Positions 1 through 11,790 of a DNA stretch of 64,000 nt are shown one piece after another. A program made the position numbers and the translations under genes. The stretch's first letter is position 1. The number at the start of each line of letters is the position of its first letter. The DNA is from Helochares maculicollis (Eukaryota > Arthropoda > Insecta > Coleoptera > Hydrophilidae), in contig JAWQRO010000011.1 of assembly GCA_033557835.1 (NCBI GenBank), positions 28,667 to 92,666 of the forward strand, given 5' to 3'. The notes under the pieces were generated by a model that saw only the letters and a program-made list of their open reading frames with translations, was not told the DNA's origin and did no database searches.

Positions 1-31
1 ATATAACATTTCTATATGTCTTTTAACGTAC
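1..31 (-). other. Start of the intron following the 32-1352 exon
   Basis: On the minus strand the large exon ends in CTCATGAG and is followed by GTACGTTAAAAG, a good 5' splice site (GT at plus 30-31). The exon's last codon is left with two bases, so the next exon, off the window's left edge, must begin in the matching phase. Confidence 0.7.
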
Positions 32-1352
32 CTCATGAGCCTTTCATGGCGGTCACAATCTTGGGCATAAGCTCTTTCCCGATCCAATAACTCTTCAGCT
101 GCCGGATGTGCAGGTTGCGGTAGAAGTTGGGGGGGATGAAGACGATATTGTTGTTTCCATAACATTTCTGGTAGATATGGAGAGTAATTGGGATTAGGAG
201 GAGGTAAATGTGGATGATGGGGTAACGGATGAGGATGAGGACTCATGAGGGAAGGTGGAGGAGCCACGGGCGGATATAAAGATGGATGGCTGGCGGCAGA
301 AGTGGGAGGTGGGCCCGAGGCGGCCGGTGTAGAAGGGTGCGACATGAGCAGCGACTGATGCTGAACACTATGGATGTGGCGTACGTGCGGCTCGGACTCC
401 AACAACAAGCTGGGGTCTCGCCACACGCGCACCGGTTCAGTTGCGTTAGTAGATGGCGTACTAAATGTTTGGTTTGTTGGTATAAACAAAGGAGATCTGT
501 TTGTGGATTGACTCTGCGTTGTGTGTGCAGGTGGTTCGTCAGATGAGCTTAGGGCACTAGAACGTGAACCTGACCGTTCATCGCCGCTACCTGACCGTAG
601 GGAACTTACTCCTGAGTCCGAACGGTCATCTGGAAAACGGAGCAACGAAGAATTTGCAGATTCAGCAAGTTCCATCCTGCTGAACGGGGAAGATGAGGAC
701 AGAGGTCCGTCATCGTCACCTCGACTTGTGCACTCTTGCTCTTCGGACTTACTATTTGTCCGTTGGGCCACAATAACACAATCGTCTTCTTCACTCACTA
801 CTTCACCCTCTGGTGCAACTAGCGGTTCAGGCACTGGCACAGTATCACGCTCACTTTCATCTTCTGCACTTGCTAACTCCACAGGCACTAACTGAACACT
901 ACTGCTACTACTCCCTTCATCTACCAAAGAAACATTTTCACATTCTGTCCTTGCTGCCGGCTCTTCTTGCTCTGCAGCAGCTGTAGGTGCTGATGGTCCT
1001 TCGTTAACTGGTGGAGTAGCAGTTGCTTCTTGCTCTTCCTTTTCTTGAGTTTCAGTCACTTCTTGAGTTGCACTCTCTTCTACAATTCGCCTGCAGACCG
1101 CCGAAAGTGCTGAGGAATTGGCTACGCTCTGCAGGCAATCTTCAACTCGAACTTGTACGTCACGAAGTTTTGTGTTATTAGCTTCTTCGAGAACTTTCTT
1201 CTTATTTGCGCCTCTATTTAACAAATTTTTCTTTTTTCCTTGCTTGTTTTCTAAATCTTCTTTAACGTTGCAGTAGTTAGAAGTTTTTAATTTACTTGGA
1301 ACTGATTCGTTTTCACTTGCTTTCCTTCGCCTTGTACTTTTAGCAATGGAAC
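32..1352 (-). CDS. Large internal coding exon of a disordered nuclear co-regulator-like protein (partial gene)
   Basis: This 1,321-bp exon is open throughout in the frame set by the upstream exon at 48708-48840. The 3' splice site is TTTTGTCTTGCAG (plus 1353 upward) and the 5' splice site is GTACGT at plus 26-31. The product runs, in order: a basic stretch with RRRK and GKKK clusters that could serve nuclear import (about plus 1352-1150); a Glu/Pro/Thr/Ala-rich acidic stretch (1110-880); Ser-rich segments with an acidic-plus-CVIV motif (769-792) and a DSGVSS motif (601-618); a segment containing VRVWRDPSLLLES (about 395-440); a His/Pro-rich segment (130-350); and a charged end with LLDRERAYAQDCDRHERLM (about 32-95). 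No globular catalytic domain is visible. The composition fits a chromatin or transcription co-regulator. A winged-eye/TNRC18/BAHCC1-type protein is a weak possibility only. The gene extends outside the window at both ends. The 124-residue antisense frame at 521-895 is a shadow of this exon. Confidence 0.85.
601..618 (-). other. DSGVSS phosphodegron-like motif in the large exon
   Basis: The codons read D-S-G-V-S-S within a Ser/Asp-rich stretch (RSDSGVSSLRSGSGDERS). This matches the DSG-hydrophobic-x-S pattern recognised, once doubly phosphorylated, by the F-box protein beta-TrCP/Slimb. The match and its disordered, acidic and Ser-rich setting are visible; its use as a degron is inferred. Confidence 0.4.
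769..792 (-). other. SUMO-interaction-like motif in the large exon
   Basis: The frame reads E-E-D-D-C-V-I-V: four acidic residues immediately before a short hydrophobic core. This is the arrangement of SUMO-interaction motifs, which are common in chromatin co-regulators. Short motifs like this arise by chance, so this is a suggestion only. Confidence 0.3.
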
Positions 1353-1766
1353 CTGCAAGACAAAATCGCAATATTAATATCTGGTACATTATTCCAACTA
1401 ATTACGATATTTTGTGATATAACTTTAATATGTTCATTAAATATTGGATTTGGTGTATTTGCTGCCTTTAGTTTCTAATACTTAATCTCGTTTAAGTTTA
1501 GAAAGTTGCAACTTGCTTTCACTATTACTTGGTGTAAAAAAGAGGCATTGCAGTTCTTATAGTATTATTTGCAAACCATTAACGATGCTTGTATTGGTAA
1601 TTTTAGATCTTGTAGGCTTTTGTTATTCGAACAGAAAAGAGTTTAGCGTAAAACAATATACAACATGATATTAGGGGGCGAATTATGAAATTTATCAAGG
1701 AAAATGTAATCTGAAAAAAGCCATAACGGATTCATTTCTAATACAATGCAGCAAGTTAAACTTAAC

Positions 1767-1835
1767 CGATCCTCTCGTGACTCATATAAATAGGATGGAT
1801 CTTCAGAATCGTGACTTGTTCCTTCCCTAGGTAGT
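1767..1835 (-). other. Possible 69-nt in-frame cassette exon
   Basis: On the minus strand a 3' splice site (CTTGTTTGGTTGCAG) is followed by 69 nt and then ATCG|GTTAAGT. The length is 23 codons exactly. Inserted in the phase set by the flanking exons it stays open, beginning Asp-Tyr-Leu-Gly-Lys-Glu and ending His-Glu-Arg-Ile before the Gly-Ser-Ile of the next exon. It sits 414 bp upstream of the large exon. The donor is only moderate and a 23-codon open frame is common by chance, so this is a candidate only. Confidence 0.25.
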
Positions 1836-1989
1836 CTGCAACCAAACAAGTCACGTTCTGTTGCATCACAATGAACGTGCAAGTTCCTCCTTACAATGAA
1901 GAAGACAATTTGGTTGTACCACGCCCTGGACGCAGACTTTGTAACGCAGTTCAATCTGCGGCCATTATCGACATGTCAAGAGAGAAGTA

Positions 1990-4900
1990 TGGGAGGAGAG
2001 TAGATTGATTGCAATGATCCTACAAATTCCAATATGGTTTAGCAATTTGGAACGTATCGTTGCTGATATAAATTCCAAAATGTAAAAAATTCCATCAAGC
2101 TTCAGCGGCATTTTCAAAAATAAAAAATTTAGAACGGTTTCAATTGCAGCTTAATTCCAATTGAATTTTAGGCACACGGTTGGGTGAATCAAAAGTTCAA
2201 TAAAATATATGAAACGACGGGGGATAAAACGTTAAATGAACAAAGTTGGCGGGAGTAAGCGACACAGATATAGAGCATCATTTACTCGACTTGCCAAAAG
2301 AATATGAATACGTAGCGCTTGTCGAGCGATCTTGCCTGCTGCTTTGTTGAACTCATGAAGACGCCCGTCAATGTAATTAGTGCAAATAATTGGAAAGAGA
2401 GGAAATGATAAATTTCGCGGTTTATTTAATTTCTCGTTCGTTGTTTAATTTATCGATTCTGTAAAACGGATATTAAAATATCCCATTGAATTTTAATGGC
2501 GGCCAATGAATTTAATTAATGCTGTTTATGTAACTGTTTTGAATTAACATAATTTCGTGTTTCATGAATTATGCGGCGATCTGTATAATTTAATTGCAAA
2601 GTTTTATTTAACTAAACGAAATATAAAAATCAAATTTGCATAACAGTTAAACGTGTAGATTCTCGTTTAATATGCGGCTTTGTTTTCGATAGGTGCATTT
2701 CGATTGTATTGATCGAACGAAATTTATGGGGGCGTTAAATGGCTAATTAACTAAAGGAAATTGCCATGTTATGTAGATGATCAACTTTATTCGCCGAGCC
2801 AACCGTTTTTAGCTGCGTGAGCTAAAAGTGCAACCGTGAACTTTTAGACAAAACTAGAGAAAGCGCTGATGTAACGTTTTAAGGCTGGTAATTTTTATTA
2901 TGCGATAGACATCCGCTGCGACTCTGCTAAGTAAGCAAAAGGTTGCAATTTTGGATTACATCTACTTTCAGCTAGTCAGCAATGCTCTGCAGCAAGGATA
3001 ATAGGAAAATATCTTTCTTGCTCGGGAAATTGAATTTCCGATTCATAATTTTAATTTTATTACGGGCTTGTATGAATGGATCTCTTCGGGGAATCTCGAC
3101 CCGCTCGCCATTTTAGTATATTAAAATAGTCATTTTGTCGACGGGAAACGAAGGTTTACGTTTAATAAATGATGTGCATATTTTCTACATGAGATGTGAA
3201 GATATTTCCTGCCATTTGCTGTCTGATCTAGACTGGAATGACGAGAAAGACTCGGACTGAAGTGGCCTGAATTATGCATGAGGGAGTTTGACCGGTTCTT
3301 CACCTACCTACCTACCTCGTCTGCTGTAACATGAATACGGTTTTTTCTCCTGGTTAATTATACACCGACAATTTACTGTTCGGCGATCCGCTGATGTTGC
3401 GACAAAAACCAATATCAAAGCGTGTAATTAATGCAATAAAATTGATTCAGGAGAACAATTGATTCAACCCGACCGGTTTACGTAATGTAATTGTAAACAG
3501 TACGCAAGAGCGATCAATACGAAACCTACCAGTCAGGCATTAGTTGGAATTGACTACTTTTTAGCCGATCGTGAAGGAAAATTGTTCAAATCGTTAAAAA
3601 TATTGAAAACAATCGCGTTTATCGGAAGACGTTGGCGTATGTGCATGTATATTTATTTATTCTGCGAGGAGGATATGGTATTAGATAGCAAACTGTTACG
3701 CTGTGGCACATACCAAGCATGATTAATATATGCAATGCTGACTTCCCATCCCACAGTTGTTTACAATTACATATGCCAGCAATCTTGTCCGCTTACAGCG
3801 GAAATGAGTTCTGCGGACTTGTGATCACGAACATTCTTCTCATAGCTCAAGGTCGAAAGTTTTATATTTTAACTGCTTTTCTCAGTAACACTTCGCACTT
3901 GTCCTCATCATTATTAGCCATAATTATGCTTAAATTTATGCACTCATTAAAATTCATCACTGTTAAAGAAATATTTTCCTTTGTAATTGTTATGTTTATT
4001 AGTGGCATTAGCAGAGTTCCGCATGCATGGCAGCTTCGTCACTTTCTATTGCCGATTTAAAGTGAATGTATGCGCATTAATGGATAAGAACAATAAATAT
4101 TATCGTTAACCAGATGTGGTACAGCAGACACTATTTTTAAATTCTATGTTGCGCAATACGTTATGCAAAATCACGACTACATTGCCCGTGGTAAACTAAC
4201 AGATGACTTTTCTTTCTGGGGCATATGGCGTTGCGAATTTAAAAAATCGCTTTACATATTTTGTAGACATTTGACACTTTTTAATTTCATTTGGAAAAAT
4301 ATTACGTAAATAACAATACAATTTCCTAAAATCGTAGGAATTTACATACATGATATAAATGTAAGCACGATGCAAATATACATTTTATTATGGAGTTTCG
4401 TAAATTTGTTATACGAGCAATTCAATCTTTTTGGGAAATATAATATTTTTTCCCTCTATATACAGGATTACTTAAGGTTAAGTAAGGGCAGTTTTTTAAC
4501 TGAAAAGCAATAATTTTACCAACTGCCGGTATTCATCATGCGTATCACGAATAAAAGCAGCAAAACAGTACTACAAAATTAAAACAACGGAACATTGGTT
4601 ACGTACGTATCGACCCATTCTAAATTTACTTTGACCTCCAGTTATAAACTTTCATTCTGCAAATAGAAACTAGTGGTTCGTGGAGGTAAAACCCCAGGAG
4701 ATTAAGACCATTGCAGTCATAAATAATAAAGATGGCTCGGTATTCGTCTCAAACACTGCGGTTTCCGAAGAAAACAGCAACTGTTTGATACTATTGACGA
4801 AATTGTTTAGATACGTTTTAAATTCTTATGTTTAAAAATAAACCTCTGAATGTGGCTGCGGTACGTCGAGCGTAGAATTTTCATTATTGACAAAATGTTG

Positions 4901-6190
4901 AAAATTGAAGATATATTTAGAATTATTTGTTCTTTTAGGCAAGGCCAACGCTAGGGATACATGAATTTCATTATTAGGGCAACTCTATATTTAGTTCGCT
5001 CCCAGGAGCGCATTGAAGGACCTGGTTAATGGAATAATCACGTCATTATCAATTACTCAGCCAATTACCTATTAAATGGAACGAATATTAGCTCATAATG
5101 TATTAATAAGAAAAGGCGGGGTGCGTAAGCCGTTGAATTCACGGTATACATTCAAGGAAATCATCGCAATCGCTGACAATAACATAATTCTGCTTCCGTA
5201 ATTGAATTAATTTTTGGATGCTTTGTGATTTCACATTCGATTTGTAGAAAAACGGAATAACATTCTGGTCTAATTGCAAACTGATGAATTAACGCAATAA
5301 TAATCGTGCTTGCTAAAAACAATATAGCCTATTCAATAATATTGCATGTAAAATGAATTCATGCAAATTAATGTAACCAAGCGATTTATGGAGGCATTAA
5401 AATGCGTATGTAGTTGTTTTATATTCCAACTTAAACCTAACATTGTAATCGCAAAATGTGAATTGTTCGTTGAAAATTTTATGCTTATTCCAAGCGTGAG
5501 CATTAAAAATTTATTTTCTATTCAAACCCGTTTTACTACAAACAAGACCAAATAACATTAACTTACAACACATTAAAAATCCAAACAAACTTTTCGTTCT
5601 CTATCATCTCGAACCGTTCATTTATTACATGGTATTGTTAAATAATAGTTTGACTTTATGTGCTGTAAGTAGTTTCTATTAAATCATTTATGTTTACTAT
5701 TAATTCTACGAAGTTTCAAATTTAATTTTCCTAACATTGAACAACACGTAAAGGGATGGATGATATTTATATACATTCAAATAGAGGGTCTGTAGTCATA
5801 ATTATATACAAACATTAGCACTTATATTATAAAGTGATGTTTTAAATTGTAAGACCATAAGCATACGCACACATAGTATATCTAAACGATTGCAGTTGCA
5901 TAAAACATAAGCAATTGCGCCAGTTTTTCAAACTAACGATTGAGTTAAGTCTACTGTAACATTTGAAATCCCAACTTAAGTTGTAAAGACGGCAACGAAG
6001 AGTCGCCATTTAATGAGATATAATTTGTTTAAGTGGTTTAAGACAACTTTAATTGGCAAATTTTGTGTTGGAAAATTTGTTGCAAGTTTATGTTTTATAA
6101 TAATGTTTTATTGTACAATAAAACGCTGATGAAATTTCAAAATATTTAATTATTATATACATTACAATAAACACTGCTTTGTATTTGTTT
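1990..6190. other. Intronic DNA with no recognised gene
   Basis: AT-rich sequence with no reading frame resembling a protein family. It contains a short CCTA run (3303-3317) and scattered TAATTA homeodomain-type sequences. Short open frames at 3719-4060 and 5361-5555 have no splice signals or recognisable similarity. Confidence 0.6.
3303..3317. repeat. (CCTA)n microsatellite
   Basis: Almost four tandem copies of the tetramer CCTA. Confidence 0.8.
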
Positions 6191-6194
6191 CTTC

Positions 6195-6790
6195 CAGTTG
6201 TTAAATTTTTTGAACTTGACATTTTCATGCCCATCTTTTAGGAGGGTCTATGTTCAGGAAATCTGGTTCATTGGGCCCAAGTCTTGGATTTCTAGTTCAC
6301 TGGATTCATCTAAGACGGTGTCAGAAATTCATCATTGATCAACATTGCCCAAAAAATGTTCGTAATTGTTATTATATGTAAATAGCTCTTCATTTTGGTA
6401 CTAGTATGGCAGCGATTGCTTTCTGCTACCGGTAATTTAAATGAATCACCTCCAATGAACAAAGTCACAATATCATATCAATTTGTAGTTTGTTAAAGAC
6501 GATGTTTACACCAAAGCATTTTAAAAATTCCTCTATCCAGGATGAATTCCCTATTGCCGACCACTCTTCATTTTCGCGTTCATCTGCAGTCTCATCTTCG
6601 TCTCCACTTCAATCGGTGTTTGATATAACGACACTATTTCTGTATAAAACACTTTCATAATAAGCGTAGGTAAAAATTTTACCTCTTCAAGCCATATTTT
6701 ACACACTGACGCACTAGGGTCTAAGAATGTACCCTTAGGTACCTTTCCTAGCGGCAACCTTATTCCCCACTAAATCAGGGAGCTTTTTTT
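6195..6790 (-). other. Unidentified degraded coding-like remnant
   Basis: Minus-strand frames, broken by stops and frameshifts, contain two stretches that look once-coding: an acidic one reading SGDEDETADERENEEWSAIG (about 6550-6615) and another reading LDESSELEIQDLGPMNQIS (about 6250-6310). Acidic N-terminal regions followed by hydrophobic blocks occur in several DNA-transposon proteins, but I cannot assign a family. Confidence 0.22.
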
Positions 6791-7479
6791 TAAGAAAAAC
6801 CAGTATAACGTTATTTATTCCTAGTCAAATTATAGAGAGAATCATTAACCGGAAACAAAATTGACGCAGTCGAAATCATCCCCATCCTTTAAAATAAAAG
6901 ATTTTGATATCAGTTCTTTAGAATATACAACGTCTAAGCCACATTCACTTAATAATTAGACGAAATTTCGTAAAATTGAAATTTTAAACTACGATTCATA
7001 TTTGAAGAAAATAAACGAATTAATATTTTTATATCAATTCTACAACACATAATTTTACATCAAGAACATTATTGCGTATAGGATGCGAGTTCCTTGCAAG
7101 ATTTCAAATCAAATAGAATTAAGATTACCGCAATATTCCAATAAACCGATTATTCACGCTTAAGATGAAATTACTTTTCTGATGAGGGACAATGCTATTC
7201 AAAATAAACCACGTTTCGCCAACTCAAAATCAAATTCTAACTAAATTAACAAGCCTCGGTCTTCTAATGCTCACTTTCACCATCCACAGTATGAAACTTT
7301 TCCAAAACGACTTACTCGGACTATGAAATTCTCAAAAACCATTTCTACCTAACCAATTCAAACATATTTTTATGTTTGGCAACTGAAACAAATTTTTTAA
7401 CCTAATCAATTTAAACAAAATTTTGAGGCTGATCAATTTGGACAAAACTTTCAATTAACACTTACACAAAACAAACTTA

Positions 7480-8170
7480 TGATGTTAGATACCTTCCAGG
7501 ATCAATGTCAGTGCAGACGACACCTAATTGCGAAGAATCAACACTACCAATTCCGACTACTATGTTTATGCAAGAAAATACCTCTAACCTTGTGACTTTT
7601 TCGGGTAGTATCATAAATCCCATTTTCATGAAACACCAGACGTATAGCACAAACTGAACTAACTGCAATTTGACTTCATAATCAATATTGATTTTTTATC
7701 ATTCAGGAAGTTTTACACGTTTTGAAACGAGTGATAACGGAATGGTACCATTTCAAGACAAATTGGAAAATGTGGTTTCAGAGCCCAATCTCAGTCAAAT
7801 AATTTTTGCCAAGCGGAGAATCTTTTTTAAATTCCCATAAGTTCATAAGGACTCCATATATCGAGGTATGTCAAGTAGCCAAGGCGTTTTAGCCGCTTTA
7901 CTACAAAATGTATGGTTGGCTCTAAGCTCGTCTGTAATCTCACGTATTGTATTGTGATTATCTGTATCGATTGTTGCTTTGATAGTCAACTGTAATGGAT
8001 CTACCAGCGCGCTCCTTATCCTAAAGTCACAATACACCTGAACGAAATTTGCAAAACCTGCAATAACACTGCCTTTTTTAAGGCATAGGACTATTCGTGA
8101 GCTTGCGTTGCACTTTTTTCTTATGAAAATAAATGAAGCGAAGCATATCGATAATGCTCTTTTGTTTCAC
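7480..8170 (-). pseudogene. Degraded mariner-family transposase, N-terminal half
   Basis: Minus-strand frames pieced across stops show the order of a mariner transposase. First comes an N-terminal block MLRFIYFHKKK (from about 8155), then KFRSG (about 8050), then an Arg-Gly-rich linker, then the second helix-turn-helix block with NTIREITDELRANHT (about 7905-7955). After a frameshift, KRLKRLGYL and IWSPYELM match the WVPHEL region. A block containing VWCFMKMGFMILPE (about 7600-7650) resembles the strand between the first and second catalytic aspartates. No intact D-D-D triad was found, and stops and frameshifts are frequent. It is an old, inactive copy whose terminal inverted repeats I could not find. 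Confidence 0.62.
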
Positions 8171-8874
8171 CCAATTTATGAAACAAGCATCATTATTTGA
8201 TAAAAGTTTTCTACTGAATGTTAAATAGAGTACCAACTAATATCACAATAAGAGACCTTAACAAATCCAACAAATAAACATGCGTAACCAGATTCTGTCG
8301 ATGAAATCCAGCAGTACTGAGTTGCCAACATAATATTAGCCTAATTAAAATTTAGATTAAACCGTAGCAAAGCGTAAGTGATGTTATATTAGAAGATTTT
8401 TGTAATATTTTTAACATAGCAAAAAACTATACATCATAATCAGATAATACAACCAATTTATAACATATGTACATAATGCACGAAAGGGTTCGCTGCCATT
8501 AAAACCGCAACGACATATAAGGAAATGCATTAGGCTTTATTAGTAAGCACACGTACATTCGAGCTGAAAGCTGGTTGTGAATTAACACGTAAGCTCGCGA
8601 TTAGTCATACAACAGTGAAGGTTTGATGAGTAAATTCATGTAGATTGTCTGCGCTAAAAACTGGTTCGCCATAGTTAGCAGGTAATTTTGCATTCAGCTT
8701 CCAAGAAATAGCGTTCGTCTATTAAACTGTAAGAACACATCGTCTTATATTTGACGGTTATTGTGAAATAGCACAAAGAGGAGGAGGAAATGTATCATTC
8801 AAATCGAATTCCACTTAGCTATTTATCCATTAAAAGTTACGTTATTAATGGATGAAAACAAGCAATAAAACGTG
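8171..8874. other. Intronic DNA, nothing recognised
   Basis: AT-rich spacer between the mariner remnant and the GC-rich island at 8.9 kb; no coding, RNA or repeat signal seen. Confidence 0.6.
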
Positions 8875-9125
8875 TTGTCACGATGCGACAGAATAAACGA
8901 ACGCCTGGAGCAAATAAAGGGGTCAAGACGAAACGAAGAGAGAGGCGCGAGACGAAGATGGCGGAGGGGAACTTTGGACAACTGCAACAGTCTGATTCAA
9001 GGCGGCGACACGCTCAGAGAACTCAACGCAACGCTATTAAGGCGCAAGGGGGCCGAAGGGGGAGAGGGGGGAGCGAGAGAGAGCCATACTGCAGTCACTG
9101 ACCTCTATTGGCTGAGCTACATTGC
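8875..9125. promoter_or_regulatory. GC-rich island with YY1/Pho, GAGAG and CCAAT motifs (PRE-like or internal promoter)
   Basis: The block is markedly richer in G than its surroundings. It contains AAGATGGCGG (8955-8964), a strong YY1/Pho-type site; a second GCCAT core (9083-9087); GAGAG runs at about 8936-8944 and 9074-9082; G-rich Sp/KLF-like stretches (9045-9072); and ATTGG, an inverted CCAAT box (9107-9111). In Drosophila, Pho, GAGA-factor and Sp/KLF sites together mark Polycomb response elements; YY1 plus CCAAT also fits a TATA-less promoter. Two short overlapping open frames here (8872-9129) are not credible genes. Confidence 0.35.
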
Positions 9126-11559
9126 GTGATCATAATTCAATGCGATCGAAACAGGAAAATTATCAAAGTCGTGAGAATATGATGTGAATCATGTGCTGGA
9201 GAAAGATTGTGTTATACAGTATGAACTAGTTTTTAATACTCTTATCCTAGTAGCGAAATTAATTAAGGTTTAGTGGCGCCGCGTACGGTCTAAGCTTAAC
9301 GGTTCTTTGGCGCAGATAATTTTTGATATTTTCCTTGGTTAACGAGTACTATAAACGAGCTTAATTGGCTCATTTGCGAGCGTTGCTTTGGACTAATTCG
9401 AGGTGGAATAGTTGCGATTTAAAAAGATTCAGAATGCTAATGCGAGTTTCGCAGGTTTTTTGTTGTGATGAGTTCACTGATAAAAAATGTACGTCCAGGC
9501 ACATTGTTTATTGATACTTGAAGTCAATTGCCTCATTAACTTTCACAATTGTTATCGTTTATCTTTTGGCTATTAATTTGTTTTTGTACGCTACTATCAG
9601 CTTATCGAATAAAAACGAAAAACGCTATGTAACTGCAACTCTTAATGGATAGGCTATAGCTTTTCTGGGTATCTACGTATGGGTGATTTGAGAGCGGTTA
9701 TAAGTAAACTATGACGCATACGTACAAATTTTGATCGATAAGCGAGCATTTCGCGATTTGCAAGGATTATTGTGGCAATTCCATTGTATTGATAAAGAAA
9801 GTATGGACGGTTGACCTCCATTTAACCTCTGAGCTACGTCACCATGTGAAGATTTTTTTTGTAATTTTTGTTCGCGAATTTTAATGTGCATAAATATGTA
9901 TAATGAAGTTATTTTTTTAGCAAAGCAGACACGTGTTGATAAAATAGTTCAATTTACGCCGTTTACGAATTCCGAACTATTTTTAGAGTTTATCTACATA
10001 AAAACGGAGTAGTGTTAGTGTTTGGTTTTTATTAGCAGTATCTCTAGTTTGTAAATACGTATGTTAAACAACATTAAATACAAATATGACCAGTTAAGAT
10101 AAAGCAGCTCGGGTAGGACTAGGTCTGCGGCTGCAGCGTAAGTAAATCTAGAATGTTGATGAATTTGTTGTGGAATTTAAATCGTTCGCGTATTGAAATA
10201 AACGATCCGATAAATAAGAAATGGCGCCAGGAAAATACGTGAAAGTTTCGAGCTCGTAAAGTTTTTACACGTGGCAAGACCGGAAGGTATAACGAGACTA
10301 GAGCTGAACTAAATAAATAATGCTCCGTGTGGAAGCGGCACATGAAAGAGTAATGAGATTCAAAAAGCAATTGTGAAGCGAAGCAAAGAACAAAGGGGAT
10401 TGAGGATGCCCAAGTCGGTCCTAGGATCACCATTCACATTCCTGACTGCCGCTTTGTGATGCGGGCGCCCTCGCAGGCAAGCGTATGGGTGAAAATCCAA
10501 TAATGTTTGATTTACCTAAACTTCGTAACAGTGGAACGTTTCTAGAGCAATTACGCGGCGCCATTACCGTTACGTAAACTGCCTATTATACTAAATGAAA
10601 TGCTAAGAGGAAGTGCACCTACCTACGAGTCCGACAAAGCGTATATGCAATATGTATCGAGTAAACAGAGTTTCTTATGAGCAACTTCTTGGTTAGACCA
10701 CGCAAAAGATGTCTGTAATGTCTTTAAAGAGGTTCGACTGTCTTCCGTTAACAAATGACTGCCGAAGCTGCACTCAAGCCGCTCAATTCGCATTTCCTGT
10801 TTGCATAGATATGAAAGTAGTAAGCATGAACATTGTTACGATTAATGCAAAAAAATGGCGATCTGGAGCGTTAATTCATCAAATAATAGCTATTATGCAG
10901 GAATGACGCCGCGTCGTTTGCAATTCCGCAGCGACATATGGTCAACGGGATTTCCAGTGGCCTGCGAAATGATAGATCTAAAAATTGATGCGTATCAGAG
11001 TTGGCAGGGGCTAAAAAAGAGCATTCTGTAATCGCTTGATCGCTCAAACGCTTACATCGCACACTTTGATTTACACTGCTTGCTCATAATACACTGCACT
11101 GCATGCATTCGTTGTTGAAGGAGAAATCGCCGTCCTACATGAGAAGACGGTCTCATTTGGCCTGATTCACAAACTTGGAAGCACTTTCACACAATCAACA
11201 CTAATTAAAAAGTCGAATGCTGATAGCGAGTCGATTAAAAAAATCACTGGATTTGCAAATACAAACGACGCTTGGGCGGCAAACCTCAATTTTCATCGAT
11301 ATCCAAGTATTTCATGAGCAGGTACGCATTTACACGTATCCATCATCACTACGGTAACGGTAGCACTGCACAAAGAAAACGCCTCGGACTACGATTATCC
11401 ATTTTCTATTTACATGAAACACTTACCAAAATAAAAACTAAAAATAATCCGTCAGATTGCACTTGAAGAACGTAATAAAAACGCAAGATATAACTCGATG
11501 ATCCACATAAAGAAGCGGACACCTTTTATCTGAACGATATGTCCTTGAAATGCGATATC
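9126..11559. other. Intronic DNA with no recognised gene
   Basis: Mixed-composition intron. A 104-codon minus-strand frame (10119-10433) has no recognisable domain and no convincing splice sites. A moderately GC-rich patch lies around 10435-10570. Confidence 0.55.
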
Positions 11560-11790
11560 AAAGTGCGCTACGTCCTCACTGCACAAACTAGCACAAAAGA
11601 CTGAGGGCTGAAGCGAGTCGAGCTTGGAACCGGTCCGTCGAATCGAGCCGAGTTGCTGCTTGGCGGTCGCTGAAAAGCAGCAACAAGTGATATTCATGGG
11701 GCTCTGGATCGAGCGGTGCTCCGTCGGAGTCAGCGTTTGACGCCACGCTACTCGGCGCATAAGTTGAGAACCTGTTCCGCCACTTTTTAA
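11560..11790. promoter_or_regulatory. GC-rich island with stem-loops and an ACCGGT core
   Basis: Contains a perfect 10-bp inverted repeat (11652-11661 with 11675-11684), an 11-bp palindrome CTCCGTCGGAG (11719-11729), and GGAACCGGTCC around 11626-11636, close to the Grainyhead site. A long minus-strand open frame through it (11452-11859) looks fortuitous in this GC-rich context. Island and dyads are seen directly; regulatory function is inferred. Confidence 0.3.
11652..11684. repeat. Perfect 10-bp inverted repeat (stem-loop)
   Basis: GTTGCTGCTT and its exact reverse complement AAGCAGCAAC, separated by 13 bases. Confidence 0.6.

Noticed and set aside
521..895. 124-codon plus-strand frame
   Set aside because: It is antisense to the coding exon 32-1352; its Ser/Thr-rich sequence follows from that exon's codons.
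1871..2008. 46-codon plus-strand frame with protein-like sequence (VPPYNEEDNLVVPRPGRR)
   Set aside because: No similarity recognised, no splice or promoter support, and it overlaps a minus-strand open region; too short to call.
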